Source: Chryseobacterium contaminans (GTDB taxonomy: Bacteria; Bacteroidota; Bacteroidia; Flavobacteriales; Weeksellaceae). From it: a stretch of 64,000 bases of DNA. The position numbers and the translations under genes are program-made. The stretch spans positions 1 to 64,000 of the forward strand of contig NZ_MAYF01000035.1 of the NCBI RefSeq assembly GCF_001684955.1, read 5' to 3'. The notes beneath the pieces were generated by a model. It made no database searches. It was not told the origin of the DNA and saw only the letters and a list, made by a program, of their open reading frames with translations. Below, piece after piece: positions 50,775 through 59,865 of this stretch (position 1 is the stretch's first letter; every line of letters begins with the position of its first letter).

Positions 50775-51935
50775 ATGAACATACCTGGAAAAACAAGGTT
50801 TATTGTACTTATTTCAAGTATAATTCTTTTACAGAGCTGCACCAAGGCTGCAGAAGGATCTAATAATGCACCACCAGCTCCAGAACTTCCGGTTTATACC
50901 GTTATCACCTCTCCTGCTACCACATATCAGGAATTCCCCACTGCTTTGGAAGGGAAAAACAATGTGGAAATCAGATCTCAGGTTGATGGATATCTTGATA
51001 GAATTTATGTAGAGGAAGGCGCTTATGTAAGAGCCGGACAGCCTTTATTTAAAATAGATTCAAGAAGTTACGGCGAGCAGATGAATATGGCTCAGGCCAA
51101 TCTTCAGGCAGCCAATGCCAATATACAGAAAGCAAAAGTGGAAGTTGACAGACTTCAACCTTTAGTAGCTGCAAAAGTAGTTTCTGATGTACAGCTTAAA
51201 ACGGCAAAAGCTAATTATGAAGCTGCTGTAGCTGCTGCATCCCAAGCCAGGGCTTCTGTAGGAAGTGCCAGAATCAATGTAGGATTTACCACCATTACAG
51301 CACCGGTAAGCGGATATATAGGAAGAATCCCGTTTAAAAAAGGAAGTCTGATCTCAAGAACAGACCCTAATCCATTGACTTTATTATCAGATATCAGTGA
51401 AATTTATGCGTATTTCTCTTTAAGTGAACTTGATTTTATTGCTTTTCAGAATAAATATCCGGGAGCTACTTTAGAGGAAAAACTGAAAAATATGCCAATG
51501 GTAGATCTTGTCATTGCAGATAACAGTACTTATCCTGAAAAAGGAAGACTGAGTATTGTAGACGGACAGTTTGACAAAACAACCGGAGCCATCAGCGTAC
51601 GCGCCGTTTTTCCTAATGCCAACGGAGCTTTAAGAACCGGAAATACAGGAAGAGTACGTATGCCGCAACTGATTTCAAATGCAGTGGTTATTCCACAGGA
51701 ATCTACTTTCGAAATTCAGGATAAAACGTACGTCTATGTAATGGATAAGGATAAAAAAGTAACCGGAAAACCTATTAAAATCTCAGGAAAAACAGAGAGT
51801 TATTATTTTATTTCTGAGGGGCTTTCACCGGGAGAAAAAATCGTTTATACCGGAATCGGGAACCTGAAAGACGGAGCATCCATCAGACCTAAAGTTATTT
51901 CTTCAGACAGTTTACTGAGAGCAAAACCTTTGTAA
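50775..51935 (+). CDS. RND efflux periplasmic adaptor (AcrA/MexA type)
   Basis: 386-residue membrane-fusion protein, predicted lipoprotein (ISSIILLQSC, Cys 22). Lipoyl/barrel-sandwich halves (NNVEIRSQVDGYLDRIYVEEGAYVRAGQPLFKID and VGFTTITAPVSGYIGRI) flank a helical hairpin rich in Ala (about 95-165); a beta-barrel and membrane-proximal domain follow. It couples the inner-membrane pump to the outer channel encoded downstream. Confidence 0.94.
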   Translation: MNIPGKTRFIVLISSIILLQSCTKAAEGSNNAPPAPELPVYTVITSPATTYQEFPTALEGKNNVEIRSQVDGYLDRIYVEEGAYVRAGQPLFKIDSRSYGEQMNMAQANLQAANANIQKAKVEVDRLQPLVAAKVVSDVQLKTAKANYEAAVAAASQARASVGSARINVGFTTITAPVSGYIGRIPFKKGSLISRTDPNPLTLLSDISEIYAYFSLSELDFIAFQNKYPGATLEEKLKNMPMVDLVIADNSTYPEKGRLSIVDGQFDKTTGAISVRAVFPNANGALRTGNTGRVRMPQLISNAVVIPQESTFEIQDKTYVYVMDKDKKVTGKPIKISGKTESYYFISEGLSPGEKIVYTGIGNLKDGASIRPKVISSDSLLRAKPL

Positions 51936-51975
51936 ATATTCTGAAAAACAGAAGACTTAAAAAAATAAACTTCTT

Positions 51976-54900
51976 ATGTTAAAACAATTTATAGAAAGAC
52001 CGGTCCTTTCAACGGTCATCTCCATCATACTCTTATTATTGGGAGCCTTGTCTCTCTTTAATCTGCCCATTGCCCTCTTTCCGGATATTGCCCCGCCAAG
52101 TGTTCAGGTAACGGCTTTTTATCCGGGAGCAAACGCTGAAGTAGTGGCACGTTCTGTAGCTACCCCTATTGAGGAAGCAGTGAATGGAGTGGAAAACATG
52201 ACCTACATGACTTCCAACTCCAGTAATGACGGGACTATGACCCTGAGTGTTTTCTTCAAACAGGGTTCTGATCCGGATAATGCTGCGGTAAACGTTCAAA
52301 ACCGTGTATCAAAAGCAATGAGCCAACTTCCTCAGGAAGTAGTACAGGCAGGAATCTCTACCCAGAAAGTTCAAAACAGTATGATTATGTTTATGGGATT
52401 AACGAGTGATGATCCTAAACAATATGATGAACTGTTCTTACAGAATTACCTGAAGATTAATATTATTCCTCAAATCCAGCGTATCCCAGGGGTTGCACAG
52501 GCCCAGGTATTCGGAACAAGAGATTATTCCATGAGAATCTGGCTGAAACCGGATCGATTAGCGGCCAACAATCTTTCTCCACAAGAAGTACTGGGTGCCA
52601 TTAAAGACCATAACCTTGAAGCTGCTCCGGGACGTCTTGGACAGGGAAGTAAGGAAACTTACGAATACATCCTTAAATATAAAGGAAAGCTGAACAAAAA
52701 TGAAGACTATGAGAATATAGCCATCAAAGCAAACAGCGATGGTTCTTTCTTAAGATTAAAAGATGTTGCGAGAGTAGAATTTGGGTCCTATACTTATACG
52801 GCGGCTAACAGAGTGGATGGAAAACCGGTTTCGGGATTTGCCATTTTACAGACAGCTGGTTCCAATGCCAATGAAATCCTGACTGAGATTGAAAAGCAGG
52901 TAGACCAGTTCAGCACTACTCTTCCTAAAGGAGTGAAACCAATTATCATGTATAATTCTAAAGATTTCCTTGATGCTTCTATCCATCAGGTGGTTGAGAC
53001 TTTAGTAATTGCATTTATTCTGGTATTTATCGTAGTATTTATTTTCCTTCAGGACTTCAGATCTACTTTAATCCCTGCGATTGCAGTACCTGTAGCCATT
53101 ATTGGTACGTTCTTCTTCCTTCAGTTATTTGGCTTCAGTATCAACATGCTTACTTTATTTGCATTGGTACTGGCTATTGGTATTGTAGTGGATGATGCCA
53201 TTGTGGTGGTAGAAGCCGTCCATTCCAAAATGGAACAGACAGGAATGCCTGTAGAGCACGCTACTATGAACTCTATGAGTGAGATCTCAGGTGCAATTAT
53301 TTCAATTACATTAGTGATGTGTGCGGTATTTATTCCAGTTGGATTTATGCAGGGACCTGCAGGAGTTTTCTACAGACAGTTTGCCTTTACACTGGCTATT
53401 GCTATTATGATTTCTGCTGTTAATGCATTAACATTAAGTCCTGCATTATGTGCCCTTTTCCTGAATGATCCTCAGGGAGAACATGGCGAGCATGGCCACA
53501 AAAAAGGTTTTGGAGCAAGATTTTTCAATGCATTTAATGCAAGCTTCAACAATATGACCAAGAAATATATTTACAGTCTTAAATTTTTAATCAAAAATAA
53601 GTGGGTAGCCATCGGAGGTCTTGTTGTGATTACGGCAGCCAGTATTTTCATGATTAAAAAGGCTCCTTCAGGATTTATTCCAACGGAAGATCAGGGATTT
53701 GTACTATATGCGGTGAATACTCCTCCGGGAAGTTCATTGGAGAGAACACACAGAGCGACTGAGCAAATTGATAAAATCATTAATGGAGAAAAAGCAACCA
53801 ATCACCTTTGGGTAGCTGATGGGATGAACTTTATCAGTAATGCCAATGCTTCTCCTTATTCTGCAGGTTTCATTAAGCTTAAAGATTATGACAAGCGTGG
53901 AGATATGAAGGATCCGGATCAGATTGCGGCTACCTTAACAGGAAAAGTAAGCCAGGTGAAGGATGCCAATGCTTTCTTCTTTAATTTCCCGACCATTCAG
54001 GGATTTGGTAACGTTTCAGGTTTTGAATTTATGCTTCAGGATAAAACCAACGGTTCTTTTGAACAATTAGGAACAACCACTCAGCAATTCATTGGTGAAC
54101 TGATGAAACGTCCTGAAATTGCATTTGCATTTACAACATATGCAGCTGGAAACCCACAGTATACTATTGATGTGGATACTGATAAAGCCAATCAGTTAGG
54201 AGTTTCCGTAACAGAATTAATGCAGACCATGCAGATTTATTACGGTAGTAGCTTTGTTTCAGATTTCAACAGATTTGGAAAGTATTACAGGGTAATGGCT
54301 CAGGCAGATATTCCTTATCGTACGGATATTAATTCTTTGGAAGGAATTTATGTGAAAAATAAATCAGGAGAAATGGTTCCTGCGAAGACATTGGTAACTT
54401 TAAAAAGAACTTTTGGCCCGGAAACAGTAACCAGAAACAACCTTTTCAACGCTGTAACTATTAATGGTACTCCAAAACCTGGATACAGTACCGGAGACGC
54501 GATTAAAGCAGTTGAGGAAGTTGCTAAACAATCCCTTCCAAGAGGTTATGGTTATGAATGGACAGGAATTACCCGTGAGGAGATTAAAACCGGAGGACAA
54601 ACCACCTTCATCTTCCTTTTAAGTATCCTATTCGTTTATTTTCTATTGTCAGCTCAGTATGAAAGTTATATTCTGCCGTTTGCTATTATCTTAACCATTC
54701 CAACCGGAATATTCGGAGTATTTGCCTTCACTGGACTGGCTGGAATTGATAATAACATTTATGTACAGGTTGGATTAATCATGCTGGTCGGGCTATTGGC
54801 TAAAAATGCCATCCTAATCGTAGAATTTGCCGTTCAGCGAAGAAAAGCAGGAAGATCCTTAATTGAATCTGCTCTTCAGGCTTCAAGATTACGTTTAAGA

Positions 54901-55161
54901 CCAATCCTTATGACCTCTTTTGCTTTCATCGTAGGGATGTTACCATTGGTTTGGACACAAGGAGCTTCTGCAAAAGGAAACCATTCCATTGGTTACAGTA
55001 CTGTGGGAGGAATGCTTACAGGAGTCGTGTTCGGAATCTTCATTATTCCGGTAATGTATGTCATTTTCCAGTATCTGCATGAAAAAATGCCAAGCAAAAA
55101 GAAAAAAAGGCTTCTGAAAAAACAAATGGAAGAAGAACTTTTAGCTTCAACGATTAATTAA
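51976..55161 (+). CDS. HAE1-type multidrug efflux RND pump (AcrB-like)
   Basis: 1061-residue trimeric inner-membrane proton/drug antiporter. N-terminal FIERPVLSTVISIILLLLG and FPDIAPPSVQVTAFYPGANAE are typical of the HAE1 group. The proton-relay aspartates are D406 and D407 (LAIGIVVDDAIVVVEAVHSKM), and the second helix bundle has GLLAKNAILIVEFA with the conserved Lys. The C-terminus ends in a Lys-rich cytoplasmic tail. With its adaptor and outer channel it should export antibiotics, dyes or detergents. Confidence 0.96.
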   Translation: MLKQFIERPVLSTVISIILLLLGALSLFNLPIALFPDIAPPSVQVTAFYPGANAEVVARSVATPIEEAVNGVENMTYMTSNSSNDGTMTLSVFFKQGSDPDNAAVNVQNRVSKAMSQLPQEVVQAGISTQKVQNSMIMFMGLTSDDPKQYDELFLQNYLKINIIPQIQRIPGVAQAQVFGTRDYSMRIWLKPDRLAANNLSPQEVLGAIKDHNLEAAPGRLGQGSKETYEYILKYKGKLNKNEDYENIAIKANSDGSFLRLKDVARVEFGSYTYTAANRVDGKPVSGFAILQTAGSNANEILTEIEKQVDQFSTTLPKGVKPIIMYNSKDFLDASIHQVVETLVIAFILVFIVVFIFLQDFRSTLIPAIAVPVAIIGTFFFLQLFGFSINMLTLFALVLAIGIVVDDAIVVVEAVHSKMEQTGMPVEHATMNSMSEISGAIISITLVMCAVFIPVGFMQGPAGVFYRQFAFTLAIAIMISAVNALTLSPALCALFLNDPQGEHGEHGHKKGFGARFFNAFNASFNNMTKKYIYSLKFLIKNKWVAIGGLVVITAASIFMIKKAPSGFIPTEDQGFVLYAVNTPPGSSLERTHRATEQIDKIINGEKATNHLWVADGMNFISNANASPYSAGFIKLKDYDKRGDMKDPDQIAATLTGKVSQVKDANAFFFNFPTIQGFGNVSGFEFMLQDKTNGSFEQLGTTTQQFIGELMKRPEIAFAFTTYAAGNPQYTIDVDTDKANQLGVSVTELMQTMQIYYGSSFVSDFNRFGKYYRVMAQADIPYRTDINSLEGIYVKNKSGEMVPAKTLVTLKRTFGPETVTRNNLFNAVTINGTPKPGYSTGDAIKAVEEVAKQSLPRGYGYEWTGITREEIKTGGQTTFIFLLSILFVYFLLSAQYESYILPFAIILTIPTGIFGVFAFTGLAGIDNNIYVQVGLIMLVGLLAKNAILIVEFAVQRRKAGRSLIESALQASRLRLRPILMTSFAFIVGMLPLVWTQGASAKGNHSIGYSTVGGMLTGVVFGIFIIPVMYVIFQYLHEKMPSKKKKRLLKKQMEEELLASTIN

Positions 55162-55188
55162 ATGATACAACGGGGAGATTTATAAACC

Positions 55189-55307
55189 AAAAGATTTTAG
55201 AATAACACTTAAGTAATTTTAAAGTTAAAAGCATTCTGCATAAGAAGTACACATAAGTTTCCTACCCATAAACATCTGTGTAAATCTGCGTAATCCGTGG
55301 GAAATAA
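55189..55307 (+). repeat. Dispersed intergenic repeat, copy 2
   Basis: Located between the pump and channel genes. Matches the reverse complement of 48260-48395: AAAAGATTTTAGAATAACAC, AAAGTTAAAA, CATAAGAAGTACACATAAG, AAACATCTGTG, ATCTGCGTAATCCGTGGGAA. The two copies are in inverted orientation. Confidence 0.8.
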
Positions 55308-55350
55308 TAAACCTCAAGATTGTTCAATTAAAGTCTATTAAACCAAAACT

Positions 55351-56763
55351 ATGAAAAGACTAAAAAATATTATATTAACATTCGCCATAGCTTTAGGATC
55401 TGTTTCGTGTGTGTCAAAACTGGCATACACGGAGCCGGACCTTCCGCTACCGGAAAAATTCCAATACACAGCCACTGCTGATACGGCAAGCATTGCCAAC
55501 CTGGAATGGAAACAGTTTTTCAGCGATCCTATTCTACAGGGACTGATTGAAAAAGGAATTAAAAATAATTATGATCTTCAAATTGCCTTAAAACAAGTGG
55601 CTTCTTCACAGGAAAAACTGAAACAGGCAAAATATATGCAATACCCTGATGTAGGTTTCGGGGTTGCAGCTCAAATTTCTAAGCCTTCCAAAAACAGTAT
55701 GAACGGGCAAAGCTTAAGCCTGTTTTTAGGGCAAAGCCATGTTGAAGATTATAACGCAGCTTTCAATTTATCATGGGAAGCGGATATCTGGGGTAAAATC
55801 AAAAACCAACAGGAAGTCTCCAGAATGCAATACCTACAGACCTATGAAGGCTCAAAAGCGATTCAGACTCAGGTTGTAGCAGCCATTGCACAAGGATATT
55901 ATAATCTTTTGATGCTTGACAAACAGTTAGCTATTGCAAAATCTAATCTGGAATTAAGCAACAATACCTTGATGATTACCCAAAAAATGTGGGAAAGTGG
56001 AGATGCTACTTCATTGGGGGTACAACAGGCAAATGCTCAGAAACAAGCCACTGAACTATTGATATCTCAATTGGAACAGAACATTGCTATTCAGGAAAAT
56101 GCCTTGAGTATTCTAATAGGTGAAACGCCTAATAAAATCAACAGAACACTTGAAATGTCTGATACTTCCCTACCACAGAATATTATCGCAGGGCTTCCCG
56201 CAGCTATGGTAAGCCGCAGACCGGATGTACGCCAGCAGGAACTGGTTTTACTGGAATCCAATGCGATGGTAGGAATTGCACAAGCCAATATGTATCCTGC
56301 ATTAAAGATTACAGCGAATGGTGGAGTGAATTCTTTCAAATTTGATAACTGGTTTCAGATTCCGGCATCATTATTCGGATCTGTTTTAGGAGGAATTACT
56401 CAGCCTATTTTCCAGAAAAGACAATTAAAGACTGATTTTGAAGTGGCTAAAATTCAAAGAGAGAAAAATGTATTGGCATTCCGTCAATCCGTTTTGAATG
56501 CTGTAGGTGAAGTTTCTGATGCTTTAGTTTCTAATGAGAATTTAAAAATTCAGGAACAGAAAGCCACTGAGCAGTCTGCTACATTGAAAGATGGAATTAA
56601 AAGTGCACAGCTTCTTTACAGAGGGGGTTCAGCCAATTATCTTGAAGTGATTACTGCACAGGGAAATTCACTTCAGGCCGAGTTGAATCTTGCTTCCATT
56701 AAAAGACAGAGATTAAGCAGCATTGTAGATTTATACAGAGCGCTGGGCGGCGGTTGGAAGTAG
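55351..56763 (+). CDS. NodT/OprM-type outer-membrane efflux lipoprotein
   Basis: 470-residue outer channel of the RND system. Predicted lipoprotein (LTFAIALGSVSC). Two outer membrane efflux repeats: EWKQFFSDPILQGLIEKGIKNNYDLQIALKQV start, FNLSWEADIWGKIKNQQEVS, AAMVSRRPDVRQQELVLLESNAMVGIAQANMYPALKI (signature), and RGGSANYLEVITAQGNSLQAELNL at the end. It is separated from the pump by 190 bp containing a repeat, but no terminator is seen before it, so co-transcription is likely. Confidence 0.94.
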   Translation: MKRLKNIILTFAIALGSVSCVSKLAYTEPDLPLPEKFQYTATADTASIANLEWKQFFSDPILQGLIEKGIKNNYDLQIALKQVASSQEKLKQAKYMQYPDVGFGVAAQISKPSKNSMNGQSLSLFLGQSHVEDYNAAFNLSWEADIWGKIKNQQEVSRMQYLQTYEGSKAIQTQVVAAIAQGYYNLLMLDKQLAIAKSNLELSNNTLMITQKMWESGDATSLGVQQANAQKQATELLISQLEQNIAIQENALSILIGETPNKINRTLEMSDTSLPQNIIAGLPAAMVSRRPDVRQQELVLLESNAMVGIAQANMYPALKITANGGVNSFKFDNWFQIPASLFGSVLGGITQPIFQKRQLKTDFEVAKIQREKNVLAFRQSVLNAVGEVSDALVSNENLKIQEQKATEQSATLKDGIKSAQLLYRGGSANYLEVITAQGNSLQAELNLASIKRQRLSSIVDLYRALGGGWK

Positions 56764-56786
56764 TAAATTAAATTATATTGTTTGAG

Positions 56787-56815
56787 ATGCGGTTCATTAT
56801 GAGCCGCATTTTTTA
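56787..56815 (+). terminator. Terminator of the efflux operon
   Basis: ATGCGGTTCA / TGAGCCGCAT with one wobble pair, TTA loop, then TTTTTTATT; 24 bp after the stop codon. Confidence 0.85.
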
Positions 56816-56963
56816 TTAAAACCTTATAGAACTGTTTTATATTTAACTGAAAATAACAGAGTTAAAAATAAGATCAGGTGATGATGATGTTAAAAAAATT
56901 ATTATTTTTAAAGAAGCGGCCTCCGAAAAGCTTATAGAGTAGGAAACCAAAAAAAATTATTAC

Positions 56964-57140
56964 ATGAAAAACTTAAAAAAAATTTCAAGAGTACAACTGC
57001 AATCCATTAAAGGTGGCGGTTTTATCAACAATTGTAAAGGAAAAGAAGAAGGAGCATTTTGCGATTGGGTAAGCGCATCCGGATATGGGACAGGTACCTG
57101 TGACGGAACGGGTAATCTTTATGGATGTATACCTGATTAA
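56964..57140 (+). CDS. Leader/core peptide, 4-Cys type (bacteriocin-like)
   Basis: 58-residue peptide with the leader MKNLKKISRVQLQSIKGG and a core of 40 residues with four Cys (24, 33, 46, 55) and much Gly. The Cys spacing (8, 12, 8) resembles the four-Cys peptide at 62230-62406. The leader is the same type as the seven peptides at 61-62.7 kb. It is alone here, between the efflux operon and miaA. Such proteins are often labelled bacteriocin-like in Chryseobacterium; activity is unproven. Confidence 0.82.
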   Translation: MKNLKKISRVQLQSIKGGGFINNCKGKEEGAFCDWVSASGYGTGTCDGTGNLYGCIPD

Positions 57141-57146
57141 TTTCTA

Positions 57147-57200
57147 CCTACGGAATGAACAACCGGATCATTAAATTATTCTCCTACTTCATTCCGTAGG
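57147..57200. repeat. Hairpin with perfect 13-bp arms after the peptide gene
   Basis: CCTACGGAATGAA (57147-57159) and TTCATTCCGTAGG (57188-57200) enclose a 28-nt loop. No T-run follows. The GGAATGA/TCATTCC words link it to the inverted element at 41817-41891. It may still act as an mRNA 3' structure. Confidence 0.65.
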
Positions 57201-57258
57201 AAATTATATTAAGCCTTTTGAAAATTCCTGTCCAAAGCGTATTTATCATTAAAATAAT

Positions 57259-58173
57259 TTATTTCCGAACCTGTTCAGCAATCCACTGAAGCAACTCCTC
57301 AAAATCCTGTTGAGAATACCCCAATTGCAAATAATGAATATTACCCGCCTTCCTATACCATGTCAACTGACGTTTTGCATATCGGCGGCTGTTCTTTTTA
57401 ATTTCAGAAACAGCAAAATCAAGATCCCATTCTCCATCAAAATATTTGAATAATTCAGCATAACCAACCGTATTCAATGCCGTAAGCCCTTTGAATTTCT
57501 CCAACCCTTTCACCTCATCCAAAAGCCCTTTTCCCATCATTATATCAACCCTGCGGTTAATTCTGTCATACAATTCTTCTCTTGGAGCTTCAATTCCGAT
57601 TCTGATCACATTAAAATCTCTGGAATCCTGAGAAACAGCAATCTGTTCGGAATATTTTTTATCCGTTTGCCAGATCACGTCAATAGCACGCAACAGTCTT
57701 CTGTGGTTGTGAATATCCACTACTTCAAAATATTCAGGATCCAATTCCTTTAAAATCTCCTGAAGCTTTTCTATTCCTTCTTCATCCATTATTTTCTGAA
57801 GCTTCTCCTGGTTCTCAGTATTAGCCTCAGGCAAATCATTGAGCCCTTCTATAACCGCTTTCTCGTACATCATACTTCCACCAACAAGGATGACGGCGTT
57901 ATGATATTGGAAAAGTTCATTGAGTTTTTTCAGGGCATCTTCTTCGTATTGCCCGATAGAATAGTATTCTTCTACAGAAAGATTTCCGATAAAATGATGA
58001 GGTGCTTCAGCGAGTTCTTCTTCAGATGGTGCCGCTGTTCCGATTTTCATTTCTTTAAAAAACTGTCTGGAATCACAGGAAATAATTTCGGTATTGAAGT
58101 GTTTTGCCAGATCAATTGCCAGTTTTGTCTTCCCTATTCCGGTGGGTCCTACTACAGAAATCAGATTTTTCAT
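57259..58173 (-). CDS. miaA: tRNA dimethylallyltransferase
   Basis: Adds a dimethylallyl group to A37 of tRNAs reading UNN codons. 304 residues. P-loop VVGPTGIGKTKLAIDLA, the DSRQFFKEMKIGTAAPS region with the catalytic Asp, DLPEANTENQ, and the C-terminal VGYAELFKYFDGEWDLDFAVSEIKKNSRRYAKRQLTWYRK with its tRNA-contact residues. Single gene, divergent from yicC. Confidence 0.96.
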   Translation of the reverse strand: MKNLISVVGPTGIGKTKLAIDLAKHFNTEIISCDSRQFFKEMKIGTAAPSEEELAEAPHHFIGNLSVEEYYSIGQYEEDALKKLNELFQYHNAVILVGGSMMYEKAVIEGLNDLPEANTENQEKLQKIMDEEGIEKLQEILKELDPEYFEVVDIHNHRRLLRAIDVIWQTDKKYSEQIAVSQDSRDFNVIRIGIEAPREELYDRINRRVDIMMGKGLLDEVKGLEKFKGLTALNTVGYAELFKYFDGEWDLDFAVSEIKKNSRRYAKRQLTWYRKAGNIHYLQLGYSQQDFEELLQWIAEQVRK

Positions 58174-58219
58174 CGGTGCACATTCATTATTTTATCCATA
58201 AAATAGAATCTTTTACAGA

Positions 58220-58251
58220 TTTCACTGTGCTAATTTAAATGTTTATCTTTG
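58220..58251 (+). promoter_or_regulatory. Promoter of yicC-gmk
   Basis: TTTC (58220-58223), 20-nt spacer, TATCTTTG (58244-58251), 17 bp before the yicC ATG. Confidence 0.65.
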
Positions 58252-58268
58252 TAGAACAATAAAAAACT

Positions 58269-59126
58269 ATGATTTTATCAATGACTGGCTTCGGTAGAGC
58301 CGAAGATGTTTTTGAAGGAAAAAAAATAACAATAGATATTAAATCACTGAACAGCAAGAGCTTTGATTTAAATATCAAAATTCCTTTGCGTTATAAAGAA
58401 AAAGAATTTGAGATCAGAAAAATTCTTAACGATAGAATTATCCGTGGAAAAGTTGACTGCTACGTCAATATTGAAAACCTTGAAGAATCTAATGATGTAA
58501 AAATCAATAAAGGGTTAATTGATTCCTACATCAATGAACTTAAAAATATTGCATCAGACGGCCCTGATTTTGAATACCTGAAAATGGCAGTAAGACTTCC
58601 GGATGCCATCACTTCAAGACCTGATGAACTTACAGAAGGCGAATGGGAAGCATTAGCTAAAATTGTTAATGCAGCCGTAGACCGTTTTGAAGAATTCAGA
58701 ATCACTGAGGGCAGTAATTTACATGAAGAGCTTAACAGAAATATTCAAAATATTGATAAATATCTGAGTGAAGTGATTCCTTTTGAAGAAGAAAGAATCG
58801 TAAGTGTAAAAGAACGCTACCAAAAGACTCTGAAAGAATTCGAAAATGTGGATGAAACACGTTTCTATCAGGAAATGGCCTACTTCACAGAAAAACTGGA
58901 TATTTCAGAAGAAAAGGTAAGACTTGCCCAACATTTGAAATATTACAAGGAAGTAATGGACAATGAATCTTTCAACGGTAAAAAACTGGGCTTTATTTCT
59001 CAGGAAATCGGAAGAGAGATCAACACATTAGGTTCAAAAGCCAATCATGCCGAAATTCAGAAGCTTGTAGTGAAAATGAAGGATGATCTAGAAAAAATTA
59101 AAGAGCAAACGTTAAACGTATTATAG
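58269..59126 (+). CDS. yicC: YicC/YloC-family endoribonuclease
   Basis: 285 residues, family-typical from end to end: N-terminal ILSMTGFGRAEDVFEGKKITIDIKSLNSKSFD, central PDAITSRPDEL, and C-terminal MDNESFNGKKLGFISQEIGREINTLGSKANHAEIQKLVVKMKDDLEKIKEQTLNVL with the acidic metal-binding residues. E. coli YicC was described as an RNase acting on small RNA. It leads into gmk, a pairing seen in many bacteria. Confidence 0.94.
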   Translation: MILSMTGFGRAEDVFEGKKITIDIKSLNSKSFDLNIKIPLRYKEKEFEIRKILNDRIIRGKVDCYVNIENLEESNDVKINKGLIDSYINELKNIASDGPDFEYLKMAVRLPDAITSRPDELTEGEWEALAKIVNAAVDRFEEFRITEGSNLHEELNRNIQNIDKYLSEVIPFEEERIVSVKERYQKTLKEFENVDETRFYQEMAYFTEKLDISEEKVRLAQHLKYYKEVMDNESFNGKKLGFISQEIGREINTLGSKANHAEIQKLVVKMKDDLEKIKEQTLNVL

Positions 59127-59195
59127 ACAATAGACCTATAGACAAGAGAAGATGAGATCCTGTCTCACCTCTCCATCTAAAAATCTCTAATCTAA

Positions 59196-59759
59196 ATGGA
59201 TAAAGTAATTATATTTTCAGCACCATCTGGAAGCGGAAAAACTACACTGGTAAAGCATTCTCTGGAAACCTTCCCGGAACTGGAATTTTCAATCTCATGT
59301 ACTACAAGACAACCGAGAGGAAGTGAAGTACATGCAGTAGACTATCATTTTTTAACACCTGATGAATTCAGACAGAAAATTTCAGAAGATGCCTTTGTAG
59401 AATATGAAGAAGTATACACTGATAAATATTACGGAACTTTAAAATCTGAAGTGGAAAAGATCTGGAATCAGGGAAAAGTTGTTATTTTTGATGTGGACGT
59501 AAAAGGAGGAATTTCTCTGAAAAAATATTTTGGAGAAAAGGCTTTGTCTATTTTTATAGAACCACCTTCCATTGAAGAACTGGAACGAAGATTGATTTCA
59601 AGAAATACGGATGATGCGGAAACCATCAAAACCCGTGTTGCAAAAGCAGAAGAAGAAATGTCTTATGCCAGCGAATTTGACAGGATCGTAATCAATTCCG
59701 ATCTTGATGAAGCTAAAAAAGAAATAGAAAGTTTAATAAAAAGTTTTATCAATAATTAA
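59196..59759 (+). CDS. gmk: Guanylate kinase
   Basis: Phosphorylates GMP to GDP. 187 residues. P-loop FSAPSGSGKTTLVKH, GMP-binding STTRQPRGSEVHAVDYHF region (with SCTTRQPRG), VDVKGGISLKKYF and lid segment SRNTDDAETIKTRVAKAEEE. Follows yicC after a 69-bp spacer made of short-period repeat sequence (TAGACCTATAGACAAGAGA). Confidence 0.97.
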   Translation: MDKVIIFSAPSGSGKTTLVKHSLETFPELEFSISCTTRQPRGSEVHAVDYHFLTPDEFRQKISEDAFVEYEEVYTDKYYGTLKSEVEKIWNQGKVVIFDVDVKGGISLKKYFGEKALSIFIEPPSIEELERRLISRNTDDAETIKTRVAKAEEEMSYASEFDRIVINSDLDEAKKEIESLIKSFINN

Positions 59760-59865
59760 TGGGCGGAAGATAGAGGTCGGAAGATGGAAGTACACTGCTT
59801 TTCATCAAAATCTAACTTCTAATTTCTAATCTCTAAATTTGATAATAAAAAACATTAAGGTTGAT
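59760..59865. repeat. GGAAGATGGAAG / TCTAACTTCTAA short-period spacer
   Basis: Starts with GGCGGAAGATAGAGGTCGG and AAGATGGAAGTACACT and continues as ATCTAACTTCTAATTTCTAA. Same kinds of units are found at 4371-4515 and 34904-34985. The nadA start (59866) lies at its end. Confidence 0.55.

Noticed and set aside
56881-56937. 18-codon frame MMMLKKLLFLKKRPPKSL
   Set aside because: No promoter, no relatives recognised, and composition like the AT-rich spacer.
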